A stretch of DNA of 64,000 nucleotides from Carposina sasakii. Its lineage: Eukaryota > Arthropoda > Insecta > Lepidoptera > Carposinidae. The stretch lies in contig CP053152.1 of NCBI GenBank assembly GCA_014607495.2, positions 1,178,001 through 1,242,000 on the forward strand, written 5' to 3'. Under the pieces are notes generated by a model. The model had not been told where the DNA came from. It made no database searches and saw nothing but the letters and a program-made list of their open reading frames with translations. Numbering within the stretch: position 1 is the stretch's first letter; the number at the start of each line of letters is the position of its first letter. The translations under genes were made by a program, and so were the position numbers. This document shows positions 11,781 through 22,639 of the stretch, one piece after another.

Positions 11781-12679
11781 TATAATTTATTTATCATCAT
11801 GGTTTGTACCGTGGTAGCGTCACCATACAGGTATCCTAATGTGCAAACGCCAGGAACAAAACATTGTAATATCACCACAATAACATGAGAACTTTATTTA
11901 TAATAGCAATAACACTGCTCAATAATGACGAGAAATACTCCTGCACCAGTGTTGCTTGGACCCTGAAGGGAGTCATAATGTAGGGGCAAGGGTATTCGGA
12001 TTCAGTAACAAATATGAAAAATAGAAGATCAGAAATAGAAATATATAAAAACCTTATCATTCCCCAAACTCGAATGACTCAAAATATCTCGACCGTCTCA
12101 ATCGTAAATTTCGCCGAACGAGAATTTGCTAAGTCATAAATAACAAAATGAAAGCAATTAAAAGCAAGCGAAGCAAATCAAATGTGCGCACTCGAACGAT
12201 TTTATCGACTACTCATAGATAATAGATGAACTTTTGGTGATTATTTTTGACAGTCATAACATTATATCACATGCATCCATCCGTGATTGGAGAACAGGGA
12301 CTTAGAGACTAAAGAATAGCTAATTTTGCTATGGAATATCTAAAGTGTTGGGTTTCGTGCTGAGAATTCAGCGTACCTTGAGAATTGCTTCCATAAGCTG
12401 TTGCCAGGCCCAGGTTAAACTTCTTCAAACCCCGTATATGTGTTTGCAGCTAACCTCATGACCTGCCAAAATGTGTGCTTATAATGCTAAATAATAAACT
12501 ACATATATAAATATTGTAAAGTTCCCGTTCTGAATTCAGCAATCCGTAGCAATCCGTTCTTCAGTGGGCATCTATTTATCACAAGGACTTTCCGATAAGA
12601 CTTCCACTCAATAGAATAGCCAATAGAATTGGCCGATAGAATGGCTGCTACACTTGCATGCATAGCAGGCACAGATGAC

Positions 12680-13110
12680 ATAGTGACAAGTTGCTAGCTC
12701 GCTTGAGAGAATGTCTTGAGTTCTTCAGTCGACTCTTATATCGGAAGGAGTTGCAGCTAATGTATTCTTCTTCTTCTTCTTCAGCCTATTGCAGTCCATT
12801 GCTGGCTACTGCCAAAGGGGGGTTTTGCCCATAGTCACCACGCTGGGCAGGCGGGTTGGTGACCGAGTGTGATTTTCGGACTATGTTGTCAGAAACCCTT
12901 AATCGCCTCGTACGATACCCACGGGCAGGCAGGGGTGGTACAAACTCTACTCTGCCGGCACCACGCCGCTAATGTATTCTAGTGACCCCCATATCAGCAC
13001 AGGATATAGGGTAGGCAATCTTGTCGACTCTTACGATATGCACGGAACCAGATGCAGCTAATGTATTCTAATGATCCCCGCGGCAACACAAGACAAAAGG
13101 GCATGCAACA
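12680..13110 (+). repeat. Diverged duplicated segment, copies B and C (split by a SINE)
   Basis: Copy B has GACAAGTTGCTAGCTCGC, GAGTTCTTCAGTCGACTC and GGAAGGAGTTGCAGCTAATG, then a SINE, then TCTAGTGACCCCCATATC. Copy C follows with GTCGACTCTTACGATATG and GATGCAGCTAATGTATTCTA. Confidence 0.55.
12769..12967 (-). mobile_element. RTE-tailed SINE, internally shortened copy
   Basis: Flanked by a 13-bp direct repeat GCTAATGTATTCT (12756-12768 and 12968-12980), so this is a complete insertion. On the - strand it begins with the same CGTGGTGCCGGCAGAG head as two other copies and ends in GCAATAGGCTGAAG then (AAG)n. Confidence 0.85.
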
Positions 13111-13561
13111 TTAACTAATACCTACCTAAACTACCTGCAGACTATGACGATTGACCTAACTTTTATTCTCTTACTTAAATCCAAGATCAAGTTGCCTCTT
13201 CCAGAAACTTGGACCAGTTAAGTTGATAGTAACTCATTATCTGTGAGAATGCGCTTAATGACTCCCGCCGGGTTTGCTTGAGTTGTAGCCAAAGTTGCGA
13301 TTTCGGTTTTAAACTGATAAATGGAGACTTGGGCATTTTAATTATTATGTACCTACTTAGTTATGGGCTGGTGTGTTAGCAACATTTGGCTTTACCTACT
13401 AAGTTTTGATAAGACTAGTAGTACCAACGCCATCGAATCCCGGTAGGTGCCATTGATATGATGAATATTGAATCATTTTTTACCTATCTATGTATTTTTA
13501 CCTACTAAGTACCCACGACACAAGACCTAGGGACTTAGTGTGGGACTAGGTTAATGTGTTG

Positions 13562-13603
13562 TGTAGTATGTGAATATAATATATTATATTATATATTATG
13601 TAG
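13562..13603. repeat. AT-rich TATAATATAT run
   Basis: Low-complexity TATAATATATTATATTATA-like stretch able to fold on itself. Confidence 0.6.
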
Positions 13604-14144
13604 GCACCTTAAAGGTTAGGTGCTGAATAAGGTAGGTACCTAATTTTAACAGGTAGGTACTACGACACGTTACTGGGTACAATTACGCCATTCCGTTTGT
13701 CTTCATTTACTTTTTCTGTTACTTTTTATTTTGCGTAATAATTATTTTACCTCTAACTATTAATTAATATAAGCGTTAGTGATAACATGTAATTTATGAA
13801 GTAATATAATGTAATAAGTATATAAAATTTCTTCAATAAAAGCTAAAAGAAATCCCAAATGTTTGTAACCCGCGAAAACGAGATGGGATTTATAAAGTTT
13901 AGCGTAACAAAAAGTCAGAGGGCGCTGGTAATCATAATAATTCATTAAACACAGTCATACCGCCAAGAGGCTAGTAAAGTGCTAATTTTCTTAATAATGG
14001 CGGCTTAAATTCGCGCCGTATCTTTTTCCTCAAATTACTACCATGAGAACACTGTTTCAAAAGTTTTGTCGAGTTATAAAGGTTTGGGGCAGAAACTAAT
14101 TTTATTTTTAAATGCCTGCCTAGTTAGGTAAGTACCTACTTATA

Positions 14145-14408
14145 CAGGGTGTAACAAAAAGGGTATGTTAAGCGAAAAGCTACGTAAATAACCCACTGTA
14201 GAGAACCTATGCACAAAATTTGAGACTCGAAATCACATGTTTATTTTTCCCGATATTATGGAGAATTTTTAAATATCTCAGGAATTTTCATACAATATTG
14301 AAAAATAAACATGTGATTTCGAGTCTCAAATTTTGTGGATAGGTTCTTTAGAGTGGGTAATTTAGGTACATAGCTTTTCGCTTAACATACCCTTTTTGTT
14401 ACACCCTG
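14145..14408. mobile_element. Palindromic CAGGGTGTAACAAAAAGGG MITE, copy 1
   Basis: Two arms of about 125 bp form a near-perfect inverted repeat, both ending CAGGGTGTAACAAAAAGGG. TA on both sides (14143-14144, 14409-14410). As RNA it would fold into a long hairpin. Confidence 0.88.
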
Positions 14409-15724
14409 TATTTTCATTGTGGTTTAGTTGGTTTTTATTGTAAACATTAGGTATAGCTTGTCCATAAAATAAGCCTGATGAGGTTTCCTATCAAGGCCTA
14501 CCTAATATCTAATGTGATGATCTTGAGATCACATTATGGCACCCATGCATTCTTATTGGTCTTTTTGTAAATAATGCACTAATAAATCGACTGTTGCCAA
14601 TATTTTAAATATTTTACCCACCGTTAATATCTCTAATAATCTCCATTTTAAAAACCAAATTTTGTTAAACGGTAGAAAGAATCATGTTACCTACCAGCCA
14701 ACCAACTCCAAATGGAACCTTAGATCTCAAGATGCATAATTCACGTAGCGCACGACAATAATTTAACAAACAGACACTCAGCGAATTGCGAACAACAGTA
14801 TCATTTATACATTTTGCACATAAGCGTCGTAGATTACCGAGGAAAACAAATAAATTACACTGAAAACAGTAAAAAAGGAAAAGTTTTCTACCTCTGGTTT
14901 TTGTTTGAGTGACGTGTACCGCCATCTATCGCGGGCGGTGCGACCTGCGTACTAATCTCGCCTACGCCCGCTAGGTGTCACTAGTACGGTAAATGTCAGC
15001 GCTCCGACATATTTATGGGCAAAAAATATCGTTCTCGCTTGAAACAGAATGGCTTTTAAATGACTCGGTGAATTTGTAAGCCATCTCACGAATTTGTATG
15101 CAGATTCACTAAGAAAGATGTGTCGGAGATTGTGTTGTGTACAAGTAGGACAGGTATCTTACAGTTTCAGTTAGTTTCGTTTGTTAGGGGTGATATAATA
15201 TTGCTTGCTATCAGAAAAAATGATTTTGTCAAAAATATCGCCATACTCAAAGAGGTGGGTAGCATTTCTATTAAGTGTAACTTAATATTTGTCGAAAGTT
15301 GAAATTCCCATACAATTTACCTACAAGCATAGGTAGGTACTTACTTATACAACCTACTAAGTCCTTCGTAGTTTTACATTATGTTCCATAATCTTTCCAA
15401 AGGAATCGAAAATGTAGCCTAGGTAACCTTCGTAAAACATCAAAACTATCGAGACATTTCTACAGTCCGCATCAGTGGGAGGTTGGGGTGAACTCGGGTG
15501 AGCGATATCTACCAAAGTCCTGTCGAGGAGACCCGACTGAACTTGCTATAAATATGGCGTCTCAGACATTGTCAACCTACCCTAATTTACTGCCCGTAAT
15601 TACCGAGTTTGCATTTTGCCCAAACGATTTGCATCGATCGATCGCGGGTTCTGTCATTTAATGAGAGACTACGAGTACACTTTTTGGCGTAGGTATACGA
15701 TTTACTAATCACTTTTTATTAAGT

Positions 15725-15918
15725 ACTAGTGGACACACGCGACTCCGTTCGCGTGGACTGCAGAAAAAACAAAAGTCGAAATTATCCGGGACTAAAACAT
15801 TATCCCAGGATAAAAAGTAGCCTATATGTTAAGTCACAATACATTCCTGAAAACTGCATGGAAATCGGTCCAGCCGTTTCTGAGATTAGCGTGCACAAAC
15901 ATCGCTCCGTTGAGGTGG
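15725..15918 (-). mobile_element. Lep1/Helitron-like repeat, copy 1
   Basis: Begins CTAGTGGACACACGCGACTC (the reversed CTAGT end with its GC hairpin) and runs through TTATCCGGGACTAAAACATT, AGCCTATATGTTAAGT and GATTAGCGTGCACAAACATC. The same order is found at 41199 and 58461. Confidence 0.65.
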
Positions 15919-15924
15919 GTTCCT

Positions 15925-16095
15925 ACGGTCCGTGATATTGCAAACCGACGACGCGCACGAGCCCGCACCACGGACCGTGGGAAGCAGAGCGTCCGTGGTA
16001 ATGCAGACGCGTCCGTCTCGGTGCGTCTGGATCCGTGGTGATAAATGTAGGCGGACGCGGACCAGCCCGCACCGACACGCACCGTGGGATGGTGT
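15925..16095. other. CpG-rich patch with repeated CCGTGG words
   Basis: GC-rich island in AT-rich DNA with repeated, partly inverted words (CACGGACCGTGG, GCGTCCGTGG, GGATCCGTGGTG). Five overlapping open frames here reflect composition. Probably a repeat; no family named. Confidence 0.35.
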
Positions 16096-16227
16096 CGTTA
16101 CAATTTTAACAAATGTATAGTAGCTAGATATAGATATACCTACAGAAAATAATGTAGATATGTATAGGTATGTATAACTAAATAGGTAGATAAAATTATA
16201 ATAAAAATACATAGGTAGGTACATATA

Positions 16228-16582
16228 CAGGGTGTTTTTTGTGGCCACCTTTAACGAAGGGTACGTATTCTATACATGAAATAAAGTAAGTTTATGCCAA
16301 AAAAATGGTGGGAAAAAAAAAATTGTGATCGTGCGAAATTTATAGTGTCTAGTGTTTATGTTAGTTTTTTTATAGACAGATATTAATTATTTTTCGTGAA
16401 AAAATCCTGCTACGCGCGTCTATGTGCATTTATGCAGAAAAACGCAGTCTATTTACTCAACTTTGGACCCTAATATTTTGGAAACCAGACACTTCCCAGG
16501 TATGCTTCCATGGAGAAAAATGATCGTGATGGTGAGGAGATTCCGTAGTTTTCGGGAACGTTGACGACCAAAAATCATCCTG
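16228..16582 (+). mobile_element. CAGGRTG MITE family, copy 2
   Basis: Starts CAGGGTGTTTTTTGTGGCCA and ends ...GACCAAAAATCATCCTG, with TATA on both sides. Only the outer 7-8 bases of the two ends are inverted repeats. No coding content. Confidence 0.8.
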
Positions 16583-17180
16583 TATAACATCTATCCCTGC
16601 TATGCTAACCGTGGCTGTACGATCTCACTTATGATCCTGGCAGTACTGGCTACCTCGTTTCGGAAACCGTTTTTTCGAAATTAATTCCAAACTTAAAATC
16701 GCTCTCCTGCAAAGTTATTTAGATGGCGCTAATCCCAATAAAATTTACCGATGAGGGTTGGCGTCAGTAAAACGCGCCGTAAAACATGCCAAATTTTTGA
16801 CAGTGTAAGTTTCGAAAGAAACCATTTGCGTCGACTCCATGAATGACGGGATGAGGCCAGGAAGATGATGATTCCAATTGGCCTATTACACACGTTACAA
16901 AACTGCATCAGCCAGCTCCAAAGCACAGCGCCTTCGTGATAAACTAGATGTCGCTCTTAGTAGAATTTTTCTTTATTCAATTTTTGGTAGTATGGCTCTG
17001 TCGGTTCTCCGACGATTTTTCCTTTACCTTAAATTTTTATTATTTTTTTAATGTTTTGTTGCTTACATGAATTTCTTTTTTGTGTGAAAATTAATCTGCA
17101 TATACTCGTACTGCATGGCCTGGCATGGATGCATGGAACAAAAATGCCGTGACATTAAACTTGTATGATGAAAAAAAAAC

Positions 17181-17190
17181 CTTCCCGCGC
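17181..17190 (+). promoter_or_regulatory. Possible E2F site upstream of GINS2
   Basis: CTTCCCGCGC lies 213 bp before the GINS2 ATG and differs by one base from the E2F consensus TTTSSCGC. GINS genes are S-phase genes and often E2F targets, so the position makes sense, but a single short match could be chance. Confidence 0.25.
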
Positions 17191-17402
17191 TGTCAATGTC
17201 AAAAGTTACTGACCCCGAGTTGTTTTGATTTCTTTGATTCTGAGTTTTTGTTTAATTTTGCCTATTTTTTACAGAAACAACCTCCGAAAATGCATTATTT
17301 TACTACTTAAATTATAATACTAATCCTGCAGTGACAGTTTTTTCTACAACCTAATTTTGTGGAAGATCAAGGTGCTCTGGTAGAGCCCACTAAACATTCC
17401 CT

Positions 17403-17647
17403 ATGGATCCGTACGAAATCGAATTTATAGGCGAAAATAGAATTATAAGCATTATTCCAAACTTTACATACGATAAAATATATTTAATATGCGGAGAATT
17501 CGGTCCATTTCGTGCTGGATTACCTATGAACGTTCCAATATGGTTGGCAGTAATGTTGAAACAAAAACAAAAGTGCAGAATTGTACCACCTGATTGGATG
17601 AATATCGATATATTAGAAAACATTAAAGAAGAAGAAAAGAAATCCAG
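17403..17647 (+). CDS. GINS2: GINS2 exon 1 (A-domain half)
   Basis: This exon holds the start codon and the first 81 residues plus two bases. It contains the beta-rich domain typical of Psf2 and ends in an acidic-basic run (ENIKEEEKKS) before the donor AG|GTAAAG. The next intron is only 94 bp, a usual size for a compact insect intron. Confidence 0.93.
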
Positions 17648-18816
17648 GTAAAGCACATAGTATACCTACCTAGAATAACAAATTGTTCCTTTATAATTAT
17701 GTCATGAGATTCATATTAGAACTTATTTTCAAAAATTCCAGGTTCTTCACAAAAATGCCAAATGAACACTACATGGTAGAAGCGAAACTGATACTTGGGG
17801 CAGCTTCAGAAGATGTACCGAGAGCAGCAGAAATAAAAACTATAATAAAAGATATATGGGACATAAGAATGTCCAAATTACGAACATCAATGGATGCATT
17901 AATGAAATCTGGTGGTTCCTATGGTAGATTAGATCACTTGACCATGATTGAAATTAATTCGGTAAAGCCTTTACTACCATCGGCAATGGATGAGCTTCTT
18001 AAAATACACATGGTATATAGATACAGTCTGCGAGGCGTAAGCTGAGCTTTGCATTTGTATGGGTGTACATAGATATGCGAGGCCTAACCTGAGCTTTGCA
18101 AGTTTGTGAGTGGACATAGATAATGTTAGTGTGCATCGGCCTAATGTGCAACATGTCCCTTGATAGTACACTCACACAAAGGCAAAGCTCAGCTAATGCC
18201 TCACGGACTGTACCTAGAACATTCTATAAAGAGTTTCACTATTTATACATATAAATAAAAAGCCATATTTGCAATTAGTAATGATAGTTATGAACACTGT
18301 ATTTGTTCTTATAATGAAATCAATCCCCCTTGGGTGAAGGCCTCCTCCAACGATTGCCACTTTTCTCTATCTAGAGCCAGTTTTTGCCAAAGCGGTTCAG
18401 CAACTCCTTTTACTATTTATGCTCTCTTTTAATTATGTGTGTAGTAACACTGCCTTAGCGAGGTGGACGGACGATCTGGCCAAGATCGCGGGCGTCGGAT
18501 GGATGCAGGCTGCTTCCAACTGGTCGGAGTGGAGGTTGTTGGTGGAGGCCTATGTCCAACAATGGACTCCTCAGGGCTGTAAATGATGATGATGATTATG
18601 AACATTGCCTTAAGTGTACAGGGCCACTGACAAATTACACTACATGATCTTGATCTTAAAAAGTGATTATCGCCATGCCTTTTATAAATAGATATTTGCT
18701 AACAGTCTGTATTGATAGAATATCTTTTAACATTTCAGAATGCAAAGAAGTCAGTTCCCGCTGCTGCAAATCTCAACAATTCCACATTCAGTCAGTCGGG
18801 GAGCTCACAGAACTAA
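17403..18816 (+). CDS. GINS2: GINS complex subunit 2 (Psf2), three exons
   Basis: Subunit of the GINS tetramer (Sld5-Psf1-Psf2-Psf3), which with Cdc45 and MCM2-7 forms the CMG replicative helicase in the nucleus. The exons are 17403-17647, 17742-18012 and 18739-18816, giving 197 codons; the human protein is about 185. The N-terminus has the family pattern FIGENRIISIIPNF, then KIYLICGEFGPF, GLPMNVPIWLA and KQKQKCRIVPPDWM. The second exon carries the helical domain (AAEIKTIIKDIWDIRMSKLR and LDHLTMIEIN). All introns have GT-AG ends and the phases fit: exon 1 ends with two bases of an Arg codon, and exon 2 ends on a complete Met codon. The first in-frame ATG matches the family start. Family assignment is by recognising conserved blocks; exon 3 is less conserved and rests on splice fit. 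Confidence 0.93.
17742..18012 (+). CDS. GINS2: GINS2 exon 2 (helical domain)
   Basis: The acceptor TTCCAG is followed by a base that completes an Arg codon, then FFTKMPNEHYMVEAK, matching the Psf2 stretch before the helical bundle. If the donor ATG|GTATAT is not used, the frame runs 11 codons further to a stop at 18043-18045, so an intron-retained form would have a different short tail. The retained tail lies in MITE sequence, so splicing to 18739 is preferred. Confidence 0.93.
18024..18210. mobile_element. MITE with TA duplication in GINS2 intron 2
   Basis: A 187-bp element whose ends form an imperfect terminal inverted repeat of about 28 bp (left CAGTCTGCGAGGCGTAAGCT; the right end reads as its complement with four or five differences). 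TA flanks both sides (18022-18023 and 18211-18212), as expected for a Tc1/mariner-type non-autonomous element. An internal copy of the AGGCCTAACCTGAGCTTTGC motif lies at 18080-18100. It starts only 11 bp after the exon 2 donor. Confidence 0.7.
18461..18586 (+). mobile_element. RTE-type LINE 3' end fragment
   Basis: Reads in frame to a stop as the conserved C-terminus of RTE-clade LINE proteins: RWTDDLAKIAG, W, EWRLLVEAYVQQWT, then TGA and a short (ATG)n tail. Only the last 41 codons remain. It sits inside GINS2 intron 2 in the same direction as the gene. Confidence 0.8.
18739..18816 (+). CDS. GINS2: GINS2 exon 3 (C-terminal tail)
   Basis: The acceptor AACATTTCAG at 18729-18738 joins in phase 0 to exon 2 and gives a 25-residue Ser/Asn/Gln-rich tail ending SGSSQN before TAA. 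Human Psf2 likewise ends in a short, poorly conserved polar tail. Support is from phase, acceptor and character, not from strong conservation. Confidence 0.75.
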   Translation, partial: NAKKSVPAAANLNNSTFSQSGSSQN

Positions 18817-18937
18817 TACTAGGTACCTATTACAAATATTTAGATATTAAATTTAGATGCCTACTTAGTTCCAATATCCATACATAGATAAATTCTTAAA
18901 TAAGGTACACTTGAGTGTGAAAACAAAGTATAAACTG

Positions 18938-19112
18938 CCCCCTGATTACGTAAAAGCAATAGCAAAGTCGAAGCAAAGCAATAGCAAAAATTGTATAATT
19001 CACCTTGAAACGTCAAAGTTCCTTTGAAATTCATTTTACGTATTACAAATTTGACAAGCGATCAGCGATTTTTGTTCAATTTTTGCTATCGCTTTGCCTT
19101 TGCTTTTTTTTT
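18938..19112. mobile_element. Small relative of the CCCCCTGATTACG element
   Basis: Left end CCCCCTGATTACGTAAAAGC is the same as the end at 22640. The right side carries the complement of the AGCAAAG...AATAGCAAAAATTG stretch, giving an imperfect palindrome. Confidence 0.5.
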
Positions 19113-19454
19113 TTATTTATTATTTACTAAGTACTCTTATTAAATTAATTTACTAAGGGCTGATTTTCCAACTGTCAGATAGCCTATCTGAAAAATCAAT
19201 TTGATGCTGTCCTACTCTAAAACTTGGTCAAGATAAAGACAGCACTAACTTTAACACATGCAGAAACATACACAAGTGTATGAAACATTATGTAGCTTTG
19301 CTATCATTGGGCTGTCCACCACTGATTAAGGTTAGTTATACCAAGCTTCACCTTAAAGCTGATGTCCAACTAAACTAAGCTTTGCTTAGCTCACATTAGA
19401 TATGCCAGTTTATCATACAAGTGCGTCGTGCGTGCATCTACAACAAACTATGCA

Positions 19455-19660
19455 CATTAGAATATGATGATGATGATCTCCGACCGTATTTCGGCCAAGT
19501 TTCGTGGTTTCCGAGGCACGAGCTAAGTGACAATTTTACAACATTAAAATCTGTACATTAAATAAATTCATTGGTAGGTAAGCTCGTGAACTGGGATCGA
19601 ACTTACGCCTCCCGCTTGGAAGGTGCACGTCTTAACCACTGGTCTATCACCGCTTATATG
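19455..19660 (-). mobile_element. SINE with tRNA-like end, reverse orientation
   Basis: On the - strand it begins GCGGTGATAGACCAGTGGTT (A-box-like), has GTTCGATCCCAGTTCACG (B-box-like), and runs to a TCATCATCATATT tail. Typical layout of a Lepidoptera tRNA-derived SINE. Confidence 0.65.
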
Positions 19661-19662
19661 AA

Positions 19663-19753
19663 TATGAAGAGCAACTAGCACGGTATACAGTGGTCATGGG
19701 TTTGATTATCACTCGGGTGAATTTTTTTTTTCATTTCTTTATTAATAATTTTA
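19663..19753 (+). mobile_element. Degenerate tRNA-headed SINE with conserved tail
   Basis: Head is damaged (GAGCAACTAGCACGGTATAC) but ATTATCACTCGGGTGA and the tail TTTCATTTCTTTATTAATAA match the copies at 47720 and 59758. Confidence 0.6.
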
Positions 19754-20241
19754 GCTTATATGAATATAATAAGTACGTGAAAATATGACTGAGTTAAATG
19801 TGTCTGTCATTCATGAAAAACTGGTTCAACTATGTGATCTTAGCTAAACTGAGTTAGTTTTATTGGCAGTCCTATTTACCACCCCTTCTAGAGGATCACT
19901 TTGCATCCATTAAAGGTTATTTTTGCTGAGTTGATTTGTGTGTAAGTAGACAACTAATGATATTGGTGTTATTCTTAAGTGAGTCTGTGATTTACTTAAG
20001 CACTTAGCTTTAAGTTATTAATTAGGGTTTTAGTACAAATGTGAAATGGTAATGGTGCTAAGCACCTTGGTTCATAATAAATGTAAGATAGTAGAAGTAT
20101 GTAGTACTGATCTAATGCGTTTTGATGTCAGATGATTGAAATAACCCATGATAATGGCTCGACATGGCAACCACGTAACTTGCGAAATCAAAGCCAAAGC
20201 CAAGGGATCGTAAAAATGGTGATCGTGAAAAGTGTGGGAGG

Positions 20242-20266
20242 ACACACACACACACACACACACACA
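20242..20266. repeat. (CA)n microsatellite
   Basis: About twelve uninterrupted AC/CA units. Confidence 0.95.
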
Positions 20267-20412
20267 TACGTCACACAGTCACAAATAAAATGACAAAATA
20301 AAAATTTGAGCCGTTCTTGCATATTGTCGTCTTATATGGGTCATATATGTATAATCGCCTATTGTAAGTCCTCATCGCTATTCATAGACAAACTTTGTCT
20401 GGGAAAATTATG

Positions 20413-20577
20413 TATAAGCCGCGCAGATAAAGAATTGATCTGTAAATGGCGTCCGCTCGCATGCTATCTCGCTCATATCTATCGCGCGCCTATGGTTACA
20501 CAGTGAAGTACGCGCAAACCAACCATACCTTCCGCCACCGCCGCCATTTTCAAATCAATTTATCTGCGCGGGTTATA
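20413..20577. mobile_element. MITE with TATAANCCGCGCAGATAAA ends
   Basis: Left TATAAGCCGCGCAGATAAA and the right complement TATAACCCGCGCAGATAAA, followed inward on both sides by an AATTGAT...AAATGGCG block. GC-rich middle. TA at both tips. Confidence 0.7.
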
Positions 20578-21334
20578 AACTACATATTCTAATTGCATTC
20601 TGCTTAGACATTTAGAACAGTATGAGTTTTGGTGAACATAATTTGGTCTAAACTTGGTTAAAATTGATAAATAAAGTTAAATAATTAAGGTTAAATATTG
20701 GAACTATTGTATGAATAATGATAAAAGTAAAAATCTCATAATTCAAAATGCCTAAGCATTAAGTAATATGCTGCTACATTAGAATAAATTACTTGGGTAC
20801 TAAGTTCTAAGTTGTTGATTTTGATACTCATAAGAATTACAAATTTCAAAATACCTAACTATTTATTTATTTTATTTAGCAACGTAACGTCGATCTAATT
20901 ATAAAAATGCGTAACGCCAAATAAAATCAAAATTTTAAGCATTAGGTATTCTAACAGGAAGGTAACTAACTGGTCTACGCCAGCACCCGTATGATGAATT
21001 TGGTGAGAGTGAGATGTCTCACTTTTAAACGTCAAATCCACAGAGCTAAGTAATAACTAGACAAGGCAAGTGTTTCTACATGATTTCTACTTGGTGTGTA
21101 AAAAGGGATTGCAAACCATTTCTATCAGTCCTAATTCATCCAGTCCTGGCTCGAGAACGAGTGTCTATTCTAATTCTTAAGTCTATTTTTTACATGAAAA
21201 GTACATACACGTAGTTTATCTAGTTATTAATAGCTCTGTGAATTTCGCTCTCACCAAATTCATCATACCGGTGCAGATGGCATTAAAAGTAAAATTTCAA
21301 TGGCCCGAAAGCACGTTATACCTAGTATTAACAA

Positions 21335-21400
21335 TAGTTTATCTGCTGGATGCAGGTCACTTCCAATCGGTCGCAAAGGAAGTCATCGGGGGAGGCTATA
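21335..21400 (+). mobile_element. RTE-type LINE 3' fragment
   Basis: CTGCTGGATGCAGGTCACTT and GGGGGAGGCTATA match the coding end of the RTE copy at 18461-18586; interrupted by the MITE at 21401. Confidence 0.5.
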
Positions 21401-21782
21401 CAGGATGTTTTTTTGTGGCCACCTTTAACGAAGGGTACGTATTCTATACATGGAATAAAGTAAGTATATGCCAAAAAATATGCTGGGAAAATTTTTTTTT
21501 TTTTTTTTTTAAATTTTAAATTCCTTGATCGTGCGAAATTCATAGTGTCTAGTGTTTATGTTAGTTTTTTTATAGACAGATATTAATTATTTTTCGTGAA
21601 AAAATCCTGCTACGCGCGTCTATGTGCATTTATGCAGAAAAACGCAGTCTATTTACTCAACTTTGGACCCTAATATTTTGGAAACCAGACACTTCCCAGG
21701 TATGCTTCCATGGAGAAAAATAATCGTGATGATGAGGAGATTCCGTAGTTTTCGGGAACGTTGACGACCAAAAATCATCCTG
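21401..21782 (+). mobile_element. CAGGRTG MITE family, copy 3, inserted in an RTE fragment
   Basis: Same ends as copy 2 and TATA on both sides (21397-21400, 21783-21786). It cuts an RTE-type 3' end directly to its left. A T-rich run expands the interior near 21490. Confidence 0.8.
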
Positions 21783-21786
21783 TATA

Positions 21787-21824
21787 TACTGCTGAACATA
21801 ATAATATTATTATGTTCAGCAGTA
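21787..21824. repeat. Perfect 38-bp palindrome without spacer
   Basis: TACTGCTGAACATAATAAT followed at once by its exact reverse complement, beginning right after a MITE's right TATA. Confidence 0.9.
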
Positions 21825-22639
21825 CACATGGCTGTAACGACGATAGTCTATTCGCCTTATTCAGTCCTTTTAGCAATAAGATCACGACGATTTTATTTGT
21901 ATACGAGTATTTAGGTACCTACTCTGATTCAACCGTTTACCGGCTTACCTACCACACCCCACCACCGCTTACCTGACTGACACATACTGTATTATTTACA
22001 ATGAAATTTTGTAAATAATACCTATATTTGAATATATTCCATACATTTTTGCTACTTTTTACTCCAGAACAGTAGCATTCAAAACTATCTTAAACGTGTG
22101 TTTTAATTTAGACGTTGTTATGTAATAAAACTCGTTTTAAACGCCTTTATTATTAACTTAGTAATTATTATATATAATTTGAACTTAATTGCCATTGCAG
22201 TTAAACAGGCGTTTAAAAGAAAAAATATTAAGTATAATGAAATTACTCTTTAATGATTAATAGGGTCTGGCGTAATCATGAATTGTTATTATAAGAGGTT
22301 TACTCCTGTCATCAAAACTTGATACCGCTCTTCTCTGAACATAGCCGCATCTCCACGCTATCATCAAAATAATGTTGCTGTAAGAGATGGGAGCGGGGCA
22401 TCATCAATAGAATACTCCTTCCGTGCATGTCGTAACAGTCGACTAATAAAATCGGGCGATAAGCTAGAGACTTGTCACTTATTTCCGGGACACAGCCGTG
22501 TCTATTATGTATGTGAGAGATACTAGTCCTGCTGCTATTTCGGTTTATGATAGTAGTGGTACTTCCTTTACACATTGTTTTGAACTATAAACATAGGTAC
22601 GTCAAACAAAACGTCTCCGACTTATCAGGTATTAATCGG

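Noticed and set aside
15834..16248. Several Arg-rich ORFs on both strands
   Set aside because: They overlap each other within a CpG-rich repeat patch; no family features.
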